Assembly (NCBI RefSeq): GCF_002933465.1
Contig: NZ_PSZE01000019.1
Coordinates: 1 to 64,000 of the forward strand
From: Nocardia nova
Lineage (GTDB): Bacteria; Actinomycetota; Actinomycetes; Mycobacteriales; Mycobacteriaceae
Reading direction: 5' to 3'
DNA: 64,000 nt
The notes beneath the pieces are model-generated. The model was not told the origin of the DNA and ran no database searches. It worked only from the letters and a program-made list of their open reading frames with translations. Shown in pieces: positions 45,280 to 53,624 of the stretch. The stretch's first letter is position 1. Each line of letters starts with the position of its first letter. The position numbers were made by a program, and so were the translations under genes.

Positions 45280-46544
45280 CAGCTCAGCGGCACTCGGCGC
45301 AGCAGCCCGTCGCGGGCGTCCGCGGCCTCGACCTCGTCGCGGGTGACCCCGAGGATGAACAACACGGCGTCAAGGAACGGATGCGACAACGCGGTGTCGG
45401 CGACCTCCCGCAGCGCGGGCTTGGCCTGGAAGGCGATACCGAGGCCGGCGGCGTTGAGCATGTCGATGTCGTTGGCCCCGTCGCCGACGGCGACGGTCTG
45501 TTCCATCGGCACGCCGGCCTCGGCCGCGAAACGCCGCAGCGCCACCGCCTTTCCGGGCCGGTCGACGATCTCGCCGATGACCTGACCGGTCAGCTTGCCG
45601 TCGACCACCTCGAGGGTGTTGGCGTGCACGAAATCCAGTTCCAGCTCGTGCGCCAGCGGTTCGATCACCTGCCGGAATCCGCCGGAGACCACGCCGCAGC
45701 GGAATCCGAGCCGGCGCAGGGTGCGAATGGTGGTCCGCGCACCGGGGGTCAGCTCGATCCGCTCGGCGACCTGATCGATGACCGTTTCGTCCAGTCCGGT
45801 GAGGGTGGCGACGCGCTGGCGCAGCGATTCGGCGAAGTCGATCTCCCCGCGCATCGCGGCCTCGGTGACCTTGCGGACCTCCTCCTCGACGCCGGCGTGC
45901 GCGGCCAGCATCTCGATGACCTCGCCCTGGATCAGGGTGGAGTCGACGTCGAAGACGATGAGCCGCTTGGCCCGCCGGGCCAGCCCCGCGCGCTCGACGG
46001 CGACGTCGACCTTCTCCTTCGCGGCGACCTCGGCCAGCGCAGTGCGCAGGCGGGTCTCGGCGAGCGCGTCCTCGGTGGCCGGCGCGGTGACCATCAGCTC
46101 GAGGCCGGTCACCGGGTAGTCGGCGATGCCGCGGATGGAGTCGATGTTGACCTCTTGGGCGGCCAAAGTGCGCGCGATGGTGCTGAACGCGCGAGCGGTC
46201 ACCGGGCTGCCGAGCACCACCACCGCGTGCGTGGACAGCGGCGCCCCGGAGACCGAATTGGCGCCGATCTCGACGTCGACCTGCATGCCGACGGTCGCCA
46301 TCGCGTCTTCGAGCTGATCCTGCAGATCCTCCGGATCGCCCGGACTCGTCACCAGCACCCCGAGGGTCAGCCGGCCCCGGATCACGACCTGCTCCACATC
46401 CAGCAGGCTCACGCCGTGCCGGGACAGCGCCGCCAGCAGCACCGAGGTCACGCCCGGTTTATCGGGTCCGGTGACCGTGATCAGCACCGTCGTCTCGGTG
46501 GCAGTGCCACGATCGGACTCGGACGTGCCCACGCGCAACTCCAT
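45279..46544 (-). CDS. serB: Phosphoserine phosphatase with two ACT domains
   Basis: 421 residues from the ATG at 46544. Two N-terminal ACT domains (TVLITVTGPDKPGVTSVLLA, then a second around 105-180) precede a HAD phosphatase domain with the nucleophile DVDSTLIQ, GVVSGGFRQVIEPL and AVGDGANDIDMLNAAGLG. It completes serine synthesis from phosphoserine, and the ACT domains bind serine for feedback. The same layout and neighbours as M. tuberculosis SerB2 (Rv3042c). Confidence 0.95.
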   Translation of the reverse strand: MELRVGTSESDRGTATETTVLITVTGPDKPGVTSVLLAALSRHGVSLLDVEQVVIRGRLTLGVLVTSPGDPEDLQDQLEDAMATVGMQVDVEIGANSVSGAPLSTHAVVVLGSPVTARAFSTIARTLAAQEVNIDSIRGIADYPVTGLELMVTAPATEDALAETRLRTALAEVAAKEKVDVAVERAGLARRAKRLIVFDVDSTLIQGEVIEMLAAHAGVEEEVRKVTEAAMRGEIDFAESLRQRVATLTGLDETVIDQVAERIELTPGARTTIRTLRRLGFRCGVVSGGFRQVIEPLAHELELDFVHANTLEVVDGKLTGQVIGEIVDRPGKAVALRRFAAEAGVPMEQTVAVGDGANDIDMLNAAGLGIAFQAKPALREVADTALSHPFLDAVLFILGVTRDEVEAADARDGLLRRVPLS

Positions 46545-46692
46545 CTCTTCGTCACAGCTCCACTTCCGCGGCGATCGCGGTCCGCGACGGCCAGCAGACA
46601 TTCTCTCAGGTCGGGTGCGGCCACCGGCGCGGACCGGTCGCCGGAGTCACTGCCGCACCGCCGACCCGGCGCGGCACCCCAGAAACGCCGAA

Positions 46693-46724
46693 CGCGGCGG
46701 CCGTCGCACTGGACGGCCGCCGCG
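46693..46724 (-). terminator. Hairpin terminator after ctaD
   Basis: CGCGGCGGCCGTC and GACGGCCGCCGCG are perfect 13-base arms around a six-base loop. It lies 29 bases past the ctaD stop, before serB on the same strand, and so should insulate serB from the strong ctaD transcription. No U run. Confidence 0.75.
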
Positions 46725-46752
46725 CCGGGATTGCTCTCTTCGAAGCGGGGTA

Positions 46753-48489
46753 CTAGCTCGACACCTTCTCGAGCTCGGCCACGTGATGGGACTTCGAGCC
46801 CCAGCCCACGTGCGCCTCGGCCCGCATACGCTCCACCATGTGCGGGTAGTGCAGCTCGAACGCCGGACGCTCGGACCGGATCCGCGGCAGTTCGTAGAAG
46901 TTGTGCCGCGGCGGCGGGCAGGTGGTGGCCCACTCCAGCGAGTTGCCGTAGCCCCACGGATCGTCCACGGTCACGACCTCGCCGTAGCGGTAGCTCTTGA
47001 AGACGTTCCAGATGAACGGCAGCGTCGAGGCACCGAGGATGAAGGCGCCGATCGTGGAGATCGTGTTCAGGGTGGTGAAACCGTCGGTCGGCAGGTAGTC
47101 CGCGTAACGACGCGGCATGCCCTCGTTACCCAGCCAGTGCTGCACCAGGAAGGTGGTGTGGAAGCCGACCATGGTCGCCCAGAAGTGCCACTTGCCCAGG
47201 CGCTCGTCGAGCATGCGGCCCGTCATCTTCGGGAACCAGAAGTAGATACCGGCGAAGGTGGCGAACACGATGGTGCCGAAGAGCACGTAGTGGAAGTGCG
47301 CGACCACGAAGTAGGTGTCGGACACGTGGAAGTCCAGCGGCGGGCTGGCCAGGATGACGCCCGACAGACCACCGAAGAGGAACGTGACCAGGAAGCCGAC
47401 CGAGAACAACATCGGTGATTCGAAGGTCAACTGCCCCTTCCACATCGTGCCGATCCAGTTGAAGAACTTCACACCGGTAGGAACCGCGATCAGGAAGGTC
47501 ATGAACGAGAAGTACGGCAGCAACACCGCGCCGGTGGCGTACATGTGGTGCGCCCACACCGCGATCGACAGCGCCGCGATGCCCAGCGTCGCGTAGACCA
47601 GGGTGGTGTAACCGAAGATCGGCTTACGGCTGAAGACCGGGAAGATCTCGGACACGATGCCGAAGAACGGCAGCGCGATGATGTACACCTCGGGATGGCC
47701 GAAGTACCAGAACAGATGCTGGTAGAGGAGCGAACCGCCAGTGGCCGGATCGTAGATGTGGCCGCCCAGGTGACGGTCGTAGGCCAGCGCCATCAGCGCG
47801 GCGGTCAGCAGCGGGAAGGCCAGCAGGATCAGAACGCTGGTGACGAGGATGTTCCAGGTGAAGATCGGCATCCGGAACAGGGTCATACCCGGGCAGCGCA
47901 GGCAGACGACGGTAGTGATCATATTGACACCACCGAGGATGGTGCCCAGGCCGGAGACGGCCAGACCCAGAATCCACAGGTCGGCGCCGACACCCGGGGA
48001 GTGCACGATGTCCGACAGCGGGGTGTAGGCGGTCCAGCCGAAGTCGGCGGCGCCACCGGGGGTGATGAAGCCCGCGGTCGCCATGGTCGCGCCGAACAGG
48101 TACAGCCAGTAGCTGAACGCGTTCAGACGCGGGAAGGCGACGTCGGGCGCACCGATCTGCAGCGGCAGCACGATGTTGGCGAAGCCGAACACGATCGCGG
48201 TCGCATAGAACAGCAGCATGATCGTGCCGTGCATGGTGAACAGCTGGTTGAACTGCTCCGGCGACAGGAACTGCAGACCCGGACGAGCGAGCTCACCACG
48301 CATCAGCAGGGCCATCAGGCCGCCGATCATGAAGAACGACATCGCGGTCACCAGGTACATCACACCGAGGACCTTCGGGTCCGTGGTGGTGACGGCCTTG
48401 TAGATGAACGAACCCTTCGGGCCCAGTCGTGCCGGATACGGCCGTGTCGCTTCCAGCTTGGGGACTGGCTGGGGCTCTACAGCAGTCAC
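46753..48489 (-). CDS. ctaD: Cytochrome c oxidase (aa3-type) subunit I
   Basis: 578 residues from the GTG at 48489, with AGGAGGATCA upstream. About twelve hydrophobic helices. Heme ligands are seen in FTMHGTIMLLF and AHFHYVL; the CuB site in WYFGHPEVYIIALPF and VWAHHMY. The Tyr crosslinked to His is present in GHPEVY. It is the heme-copper core of the aa3 terminal oxidase, working with the cytochrome bcc complex. It is monocistronic, as in mycobacteria (Rv3043c). Confidence 0.97.
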   Translation of the reverse strand: MTAVEPQPVPKLEATRPYPARLGPKGSFIYKAVTTTDPKVLGVMYLVTAMSFFMIGGLMALLMRGELARPGLQFLSPEQFNQLFTMHGTIMLLFYATAIVFGFANIVLPLQIGAPDVAFPRLNAFSYWLYLFGATMATAGFITPGGAADFGWTAYTPLSDIVHSPGVGADLWILGLAVSGLGTILGGVNMITTVVCLRCPGMTLFRMPIFTWNILVTSVLILLAFPLLTAALMALAYDRHLGGHIYDPATGGSLLYQHLFWYFGHPEVYIIALPFFGIVSEIFPVFSRKPIFGYTTLVYATLGIAALSIAVWAHHMYATGAVLLPYFSFMTFLIAVPTGVKFFNWIGTMWKGQLTFESPMLFSVGFLVTFLFGGLSGVILASPPLDFHVSDTYFVVAHFHYVLFGTIVFATFAGIYFWFPKMTGRMLDERLGKWHFWATMVGFHTTFLVQHWLGNEGMPRRYADYLPTDGFTTLNTISTIGAFILGASTLPFIWNVFKSYRYGEVVTVDDPWGYGNSLEWATTCPPPRHNFYELPRIRSERPAFELHYPHMVERMRAEAHVGWGSKSHHVAELEKVSS

Positions 48490-48688
48490 TGATCCTCCTG
48501 AAGGTGTGCCTTCTGCTCGTTTCGCACGCTCGTGCGTTCCGGTGCATGACGAAACGACGGTGGCTTGCGCTAGAGGCATCGTAAACCGTGGCGCCCCAGG
48601 CGTCCGACGGGGTCCTACTCTGTGTCGTATTCGCCGCGCGGCCGGTGCCGCAACAACCCTGCGCACAGGCGCATGTACCCTACGCTGC

Positions 48689-49765
48689 ATGCCGGTGAGC
48701 GAACGCGCCTCCACCCGAAAGCCCAAGACCCGCAAGCGCACCAGTGCGCGCCGGCTCTCGCTCGGCGGCGCGGCCGTCGGCGCGGTGGTCGCCCTGGTCA
48801 CCGGGTGCGGCGCCGGCGGTGACGACGCATCGAGTTCGATCGTCCGGACCACCACGAATATCGCCGGCGCGAGCGTGGTCGGCATCGAGCGCGACACCAC
48901 CCGCGCCTGTGCCCTGCCCAGCGCCCCCGACCAGGCGTCGGGCACCCACACGGTGGCGGGCACCCAGGTGCCGGCGGATCCGAAACGCATTGTCGTCCTG
49001 GACACCGCGGCGCTGGACGCGGTCTGCGCGGTGGGCCTGTGGGAGCGGGTCGTCGGCGCGACCACCCAGCCCGGCCGGGCGCCGCAACCGAACTATCTGG
49101 GCACCGGCGTGCTGAAGATTCCGAGCGTGGGGACCTCCGGAGCGGTGGACACGGCGAAAATCTCCGCGCTGCAACCGGATCTGATCCTGGGCGCCGCGGG
49201 TGACGGGGATCTCGCCGCCCTGCGCGGGCTCGCTCCGACCGTACTGGTCGACCATCGCGGCTGGCAGGACGATTTCACCGCCTATACAGAGGCCCTGGGC
49301 CGCGGTTCGGCCGGCGCGAAGGCGCTCACGGATTACCGCACGGACGCACGTGAAACCGGAGCCTCGATCGCGGCCAATTTCTCGCAAGCATCGGTTATTC
49401 GATTCTCCCCCAAGGACATTCAGGTCCAGGGCACCGACACGTTCGCGGGACAGGTGCTCGCCGACGCCGGTGTGCAGCGTCCTGGCGCCCAGCGCGATCG
49501 CTCATTCACGGTGGACAGCCTCGCCGCCGAAAGCGATCGCAACAAGATCGAGGGCGACATCATCTATCTGATGTTCGACGGTCCCGACGGTCAGAGCCAC
49601 GGCGAATCAGTGATGAAAGGCGACGACTGGAAAAAGCTCGGCGCCGTCGCCGACAAACGCGATTTCGCCGTCGAGGACGACCTCTGGCACGGTTCCGGGC
49701 TCACCGCCGCGCGGGCGATCCTCGACGACCTGCGCAAGACGCTGAACGGGTACGTCACCGACTGA
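48689..49765 (+). CDS. fecB: FecB-like iron-siderophore binding lipoprotein
   Basis: 358 residues from the ATG at 48689. After a basic start, a hydrophobic helix ends in ALVTGC, a lipobox (Cys at about 40). The rest is a periplasmic binding fold (PKRIVVLDTAALDAVCAVGL, ISALQPDLILGA, FTAYTEALGRG). It probably binds ferric siderophore or heme outside the membrane for an ABC transporter encoded elsewhere. Divergent from ctaD, as Rv3044 is from Rv3043c. Confidence 0.88.
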   Translation: MPVSERASTRKPKTRKRTSARRLSLGGAAVGAVVALVTGCGAGGDDASSSIVRTTTNIAGASVVGIERDTTRACALPSAPDQASGTHTVAGTQVPADPKRIVVLDTAALDAVCAVGLWERVVGATTQPGRAPQPNYLGTGVLKIPSVGTSGAVDTAKISALQPDLILGAAGDGDLAALRGLAPTVLVDHRGWQDDFTAYTEALGRGSAGAKALTDYRTDARETGASIAANFSQASVIRFSPKDIQVQGTDTFAGQVLADAGVQRPGAQRDRSFTVDSLAAESDRNKIEGDIIYLMFDGPDGQSHGESVMKGDDWKKLGAVADKRDFAVEDDLWHGSGLTAARAILDDLRKTLNGYVTD

Positions 49766-49804
49766 GCGAGCGGCGTATCGGTTCAGCGCAGCTCGGGGCC
49801 CGGT

Positions 49805-50338
49805 TCACCGGCCGTCCGCGTGGCCCGTCGACTCGTCGGCATCCGGCGGTTTCGCCGGCCCGCTCGTCGGAGTACGGCGCGGATCGTCGCGTGCCGCCCG
49901 CGGCCGCAATGCGTAGGCGGGCACCAACTGGTCGGTCAGGTGCAGCGGCGTCCGCCCGTCGGCATAACAGACCGAGAAATTCACCCGGCCCAGCCACTCG
50001 CCACTGAACGAGGGCACCCAGTGCGTCAATGTCCCCGGCCGCTCCCCCGTCATATCCAGACCCGCCCCATTGACGTGCCGGGGCGCGCCCGGATCCCGGA
50101 TGAGAATCGCATCCAACCGCACCCACACCGGTTTCGGCGGCTGCACGAGCACCCGGTAGTAATAGCCGGTCTCGTTCGGATACCGCAGCTGCGGTTCGGT
50201 CCCCTCGGTCCGCGGAACACCGTCCGCAAGCCGCCTCGGCGCCCGGCCGGAGAACCCATCGCCCGCCCCCGCCGACGACACATCCCCAGCACTCGAACAC
50301 ATATTCGAATAATACCGGGCGGTCGGCCCGATCGACAC
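49805..50338 (-). CDS. Hypothetical protein
   Basis: 177 residues. The middle part (NETGYYYRVLVQPPKPVWVR, THWVPSFSGEWLGRVNFSVC) looks like a folded soluble domain rich in Trp and Tyr; both ends are low complexity and rich in Pro, Ala and Arg. I do not recognise it. It converges with fecB and is divergent from the broken kinase gene. No signal peptide or TM helix. Another frame of similar length here has less protein-like composition. Confidence 0.6.
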   Translation of the reverse strand: MSIGPTARYYSNMCSSAGDVSSAGAGDGFSGRAPRRLADGVPRTEGTEPQLRYPNETGYYYRVLVQPPKPVWVRLDAILIRDPGAPRHVNGAGLDMTGERPGTLTHWVPSFSGEWLGRVNFSVCYADGRTPLHLTDQLVPAYALRPRAARDDPRRTPTSGPAKPPDADESTGHADGR

Positions 50339-50383
50339 TCACCCCACCGCATCCGGGCCACGCGTCGTTCCGGGCACGTCATG

Positions 50384-50771
50384 ATGGGGCGGATGGGCGA
50401 ACTTCTCGTATTGGTGAACGGTCTTCCCGGCGCCGGGCAAATCAACCGCCGGACCGGCGCTGGCACGGCTCTTGCGCGCCCGATTCCTCTCGAAAGACGC
50501 GGTCAAGGAGGCGTTGGCGACCTGCGTCGAGGATCCCGCCGATCTGCCGGATCTGGGCGGTGTCGCGATGGACGCGGTGTGGTCGCTGGCGCGAACCAGC
50601 CCCACCTCGGTCGTCATCGATTCGTGGTGGTTCGGACCACGAGACACGGAATTCGCCCGCGCCGGAATCGAGAAGGTGGGCGCGGACCGGGCCGTCGATT
50701 ACACCGCCCTGGCCGCGCAGATCCACGGTCGAGCCGGGTTCAGAACTCCCAGTCCTCGTCTTCGGTGTTGA
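50384..50771 (+). pseudogene. AAA-type P-loop kinase pseudogene with a frameshift inside the Walker A motif
   Basis: From the ATG at 50384 or 50393 the frame reads GELLVLVNGLPGAG, the start of a Walker A motif, then shifts. With one base removed in the GGGC at 50435-50438 the next codons give GKSTAGPALARLLRARFLSK, then DAVKEALATCVEDPADLPDL and VVIDSWWFGPRDTEFARAG, as in AAA-type kinases. The frame then ends at 50771 without the C-terminal part of homologues, overlapping the 3' end of nrdF. So it is both shifted and truncated. Confidence 0.72.
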
Positions 50772-51702
50772 CCGCCTTGCCGATGACGTAGCTGGAACCG
50801 GAGCCGGAGAAGAAGTCGTGGTTCTCGTCTGCGTTCGGGGACAGCGCCGACAGGATGGCCGGGTTGACGTCGGTCTCGTCGCGCGGGAACAGACCCTCGT
50901 AGCCGAGGTTCATCAGGGCCTTGTTGGCGTTGTAGCGCAGGAACTTCTTGACGTCCTCGGTGAGACCGACCTCGTCGTAGAGATCCTGGGTGTATTCGAC
51001 CTCGTTCTCGTACAGCTCGAACAGCAGCTCGAAGGTGTAGTTTTTCAGCTCGTCGCGCTCGGGCTGGGTGAGGTCCTCGAGGCCCTTCTGATACTTGTAG
51101 CCGATGTAGTAGCCGTGTACGGCCTCGTCGCGGATGATCAGGCGGATCAGGTCGGCGGTGTTGGTGAGCTTGGCGCGCGAGGACCAGTACATCGGCAGGT
51201 AGAAGCCGGAGTAGAACAGGAAGCTCTCCAACAGCGTGGAGGCCACCTTGCGCTTGAGCGGCTCGTCGCCCCGGTAGTACTCGAGCACGATCTCGGCCTT
51301 GCGCTGCAGATTCGGGTTCTCCTCCGACCAGCGGAAGGCGTCATCGATCTCGCGGGTCGAGCACAGCGTGGAGAAGATGGAACTGTAACTCTTGGCGTGC
51401 ACCGACTCCATGAACGCGATATTGGTCAGCACCGCCTCTTCGTGCGGGGTGCGCGCGTCCGGAATCAGGCTCACCGCGCCGACCGTGCCCTGAATGGTGT
51501 CCAGCAGGGTCAGACCCGTGAACACGCGCATGGTCAACTGCTTCTCGTGCGCGTTCAGCGTGTTCCACGACGGAATGTCGTTGGACACCGGAACCTTCTC
51601 CGGCAACCAGAAGTTGCCGACGAGCCGGTCCCAGACCTCGGCATCCTTCTCGTCGGGCACCCGATTCCAGTTGATCGCAGACACTCGATCGATCAGCTTC
51701 AC
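50740..51702 (-). CDS. nrdF: Class Ib ribonucleotide reductase beta subunit
   Basis: 320 residues. Metal ligands and radical Tyr: AFMESVHAKSYSSIFSTL, then AVHGYYIGYKYQKGLE. The start MKLIDRVSAINWNRV and end VNTEDEDWEF are typical; the last residues bind NrdE. It holds the dimanganese or diiron site and Tyr radical, activated with NrdI. It is separate from nrdHIE, as in mycobacteria (nrdF2). NrdR-type boxes lie 58-104 bases upstream. Confidence 0.96.
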   Translation of the reverse strand: MKLIDRVSAINWNRVPDEKDAEVWDRLVGNFWLPEKVPVSNDIPSWNTLNAHEKQLTMRVFTGLTLLDTIQGTVGAVSLIPDARTPHEEAVLTNIAFMESVHAKSYSSIFSTLCSTREIDDAFRWSEENPNLQRKAEIVLEYYRGDEPLKRKVASTLLESFLFYSGFYLPMYWSSRAKLTNTADLIRLIIRDEAVHGYYIGYKYQKGLEDLTQPERDELKNYTFELLFELYENEVEYTQDLYDEVGLTEDVKKFLRYNANKALMNLGYEGLFPRDETDVNPAILSALSPNADENHDFFSGSGSSYVIGKAVNTEDEDWEF

Positions 51703-51759
51703 GCCCGCTCACTCACCCTTCTCACCTCGCCGGACTGTGGGGGAATCCCTCACCCTGGA

Positions 51760-51806
51760 CACTACTACTGGGGGCGGCCCACAACACACAACACAACAAC
51801 TTGTGT
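51760..51806. promoter_or_regulatory. Tandem NrdR-box-like palindromes upstream of nrdF
   Basis: Box one, CACTACTACTGGGG at 51760-51773, is degenerate. Box two, CACAACAACTTGTG at 51792-51805, has perfect CACAA/TTGTG arms. The centres are 32 bases apart, three helical turns, the spacing of NrdR box pairs. NrdR binds near-palindromes of about 16 bases with CWA...TWG cores upstream of ribonucleotide reductase genes. The nrdF start is at 51702. Confidence 0.68.
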
Positions 51807-51955
51807 CTTCCGGCTCCTGGGTAAATGCGTTCGGGGGTGGGAAGTTCCACATCGCAGTGTGCGACCAATGACCACCGCGCGATGCACAGGCTACTGCCGC
51901 CACGACGATCGCGGCAAAGATGCCGAAAGTTTGCGACAACGCCGGCGAGCGATTG

Positions 51956-52576
51956 TCAACGGCTGTGGTCCGACAGTGTTTCCAGCCAGGGATGACCAGG
52001 GTGTACTCGCGACAGCCACCTGGACAGCCGGGATCGCCGTGCGCTGTTCAAGAAGGGAAGCGCCTGCAGGAAGTCCGCCTCGTCCTTGGCTCGGCGGGCT
52101 TTCGCCTTGAACAGGAGTACGACCTCCGGAACAACGTAGGGGATGCCATCGGCGGTGTGCAGAATCAGCTCGTCACCGCGCAGGGTGATCGAGGGGTCGC
52201 GGCGACAGACCCATCGGTCGCCGCGGTGCGGCTCGCGGAATACGTCGAGGCGATACAGACCGGTCGTCGGTTCACGTAGCCATGTCTGATGCTGGTTGTC
52301 GGCTTCCTCGGGATACGGCCAGACGTGCCCGTCGCCGACGACGTCCCATTCGAAGCCGGGGAGGACGGCCGCGATATCGGCGAATCGCCCTCTCGGTACT
52401 CCGATTTCGAGATCGGAGTGCTCACGGTGGAGGCCGCCGACGAACAGATCCAGCGCCCAACCTCCTGCGACATACCAGTGTGGCGGGGTACTCGACAGTC
52501 GTTCGGCGACGTCGGCAGGCGTCCAGGCCTGCCAGAGCGAGTCGCATTCCTCGACGGACAACCGACGTCCGGCCAT
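51956..52576 (-). CDS. Nucleotidyltransferase-fold protein (ANT(2'')/lincosamide-type)
   Basis: 206 residues. WYVAGGWALDLFVGGLHREH SDLEIGV holds the nucleotidyltransferase GG motif and the two acidic metal ligands. TTGLYRLDVFRE adds a third Asp. The family modifies aminoglycosides or lincosamides with AMP, but many members have no known substrate. It ends the pair with the hydrolase gene (gap 15 bases), so both may act on one compound. Confidence 0.82.
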   Translation of the reverse strand: MAGRRLSVEECDSLWQAWTPADVAERLSSTPPHWYVAGGWALDLFVGGLHREHSDLEIGVPRGRFADIAAVLPGFEWDVVGDGHVWPYPEEADNQHQTWLREPTTGLYRLDVFREPHRGDRWVCRRDPSITLRGDELILHTADGIPYVVPEVVLLFKAKARRAKDEADFLQALPFLNSARRSRLSRWLSRVHPGHPWLETLSDHSR

Positions 52577-52591
52577 CTCGGGCGGCCTCCA

Positions 52592-53317
52592 TCAGCTTCG
52601 GACGATTCGATTGTGTTTCGCGTCTTCCGACGTGACGGTTCCCGCACGTCCCTCGCTGAGCAGTAGTCCGGCGACAGCCTGGGGCGCCTCGCGCATGGCG
52701 TCGTGGCCGGTGGGGAGATCGTGGACCTGCCACCCGGGATCCGCTTGCAGGCGGGTGCGCAGTTCTGCGAACGGGGTGCGGTCTTCCCATCCCGAGCAGT
52801 AGACGAACTCCCGGCGAGGGACCCGCTCGAATGCGCCGGTGAGCCGGATCGTTTGCATGAAGGACGCGAGGGGGTGGAGCCGGCGGCGGGGGTCCCCGTC
52901 GCCCGGCGGGCACACGGCGTAGCCGGTGCTCGCGGCGCCGGCGGCGAACACGCGCCGGAAGTGCTCGTTCGTGGCGGACCAGCACGATTCGCCGGCGCGT
53001 GGGACGTACGCGTCGAGATGCACCAGGCGGGAAACCCGGCCGCCGGCGCGGTCGGCCGCAGCGGCGATCACCATCCCGCCGTAACTGTGACCGACCAGCG
53101 TCACGTCGGTGAGGTGGGCGCGGTCGAGGAGCCGCACCACGTCGCCGGCGTGAGTGTCGAGGTTGGCCGTCGCGACCGTCGCAGTGTCGTCGTCCGGCCG
53201 CAGACCGGTCAGAGTCAGGGCGTGGACGGTATGACCTGCGCGCTCCAGTAACGGAACCACCGCCTCGAACGACCAGGAACCCTTCCACCCGCCCGGCACC
53301 AAAACGTATGTCGCCAT
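52592..53317 (-). CDS. Alpha/beta hydrolase
   Basis: 241 residues from the ATG at 53317, with AGAAGG upstream. YVLVPGGWKGSWSFEAVVPL is the start of the fold, the nucleophile Ser is in LVGHSYGGMV, and the catalytic His in PTGHDAM. It resembles salicylate esterase/hydroxynitrile lyase-like proteins, but the substrate is open. It is the first of two genes with the nucleotidyltransferase. Confidence 0.88.
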   Translation of the reverse strand: MATYVLVPGGWKGSWSFEAVVPLLERAGHTVHALTLTGLRPDDDTATVATANLDTHAGDVVRLLDRAHLTDVTLVGHSYGGMVIAAAADRAGGRVSRLVHLDAYVPRAGESCWSATNEHFRRVFAAGAASTGYAVCPPGDGDPRRRLHPLASFMQTIRLTGAFERVPRREFVYCSGWEDRTPFAELRTRLQADPGWQVHDLPTGHDAMREAPQAVAGLLLSEGRAGTVTSEDAKHNRIVRS

Positions 53318-53624
53318 GTGCTTTACCTTCTCTCCAGCTGCGGCATCGAGGCACGCTGCCTCGAAGACCACTCCGCGTGGAGACAGTCTCACCGGCTCGC
53401 GGTGTGGCTTGCCACCGATAGAAAGCCATCTGATACCTGTTCGCCGCCAATCTCGGCGAGCCGAGGGCGACGGACTGTAAGGTGTTGCCGCCGGCAAGGT
53501 TTCGCATTTCCCTCCCGGTCCGATTCCTCCGGAATCGCTCGAGCGACCGCGCCGATTGCAATGGGTCTGCGCCGCCGTGGACGGCTGTCGGGAACAGCGG
53601 ACCGCGCGTCGCCGGCGGGCCGAC
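53318..53624. other. Intergenic region between mgtE and the hydrolase gene
   Basis: 307 bases without a supported gene. It should hold the hydrolase promoter and the mgtE 3' end. A small perfect hairpin, CGATTCC/GGAATCG with a three-base loop, lies at 53521-53537. No other structure is clear. Confidence 0.5.

Noticed and set aside
44949..47000. 683-codon plus-strand frame across serB and the ctaD end
   Set aside because: Covers several real minus-strand genes and a terminator; no domain.
49755..50342. Alternative 195-codon frame over the hypothetical gene at 49805-50338
   Set aside because: The other frame has a more protein-like composition; this one is Arg/Gly/Ala-rich and overlaps the fecB end.
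51709..51939. 76-codon minus-strand frame upstream of nrdF
   Set aside because: It lies across the NrdR-like boxes and promoter, with odd composition (CCVVCCGPPPVVV) and no homology known.
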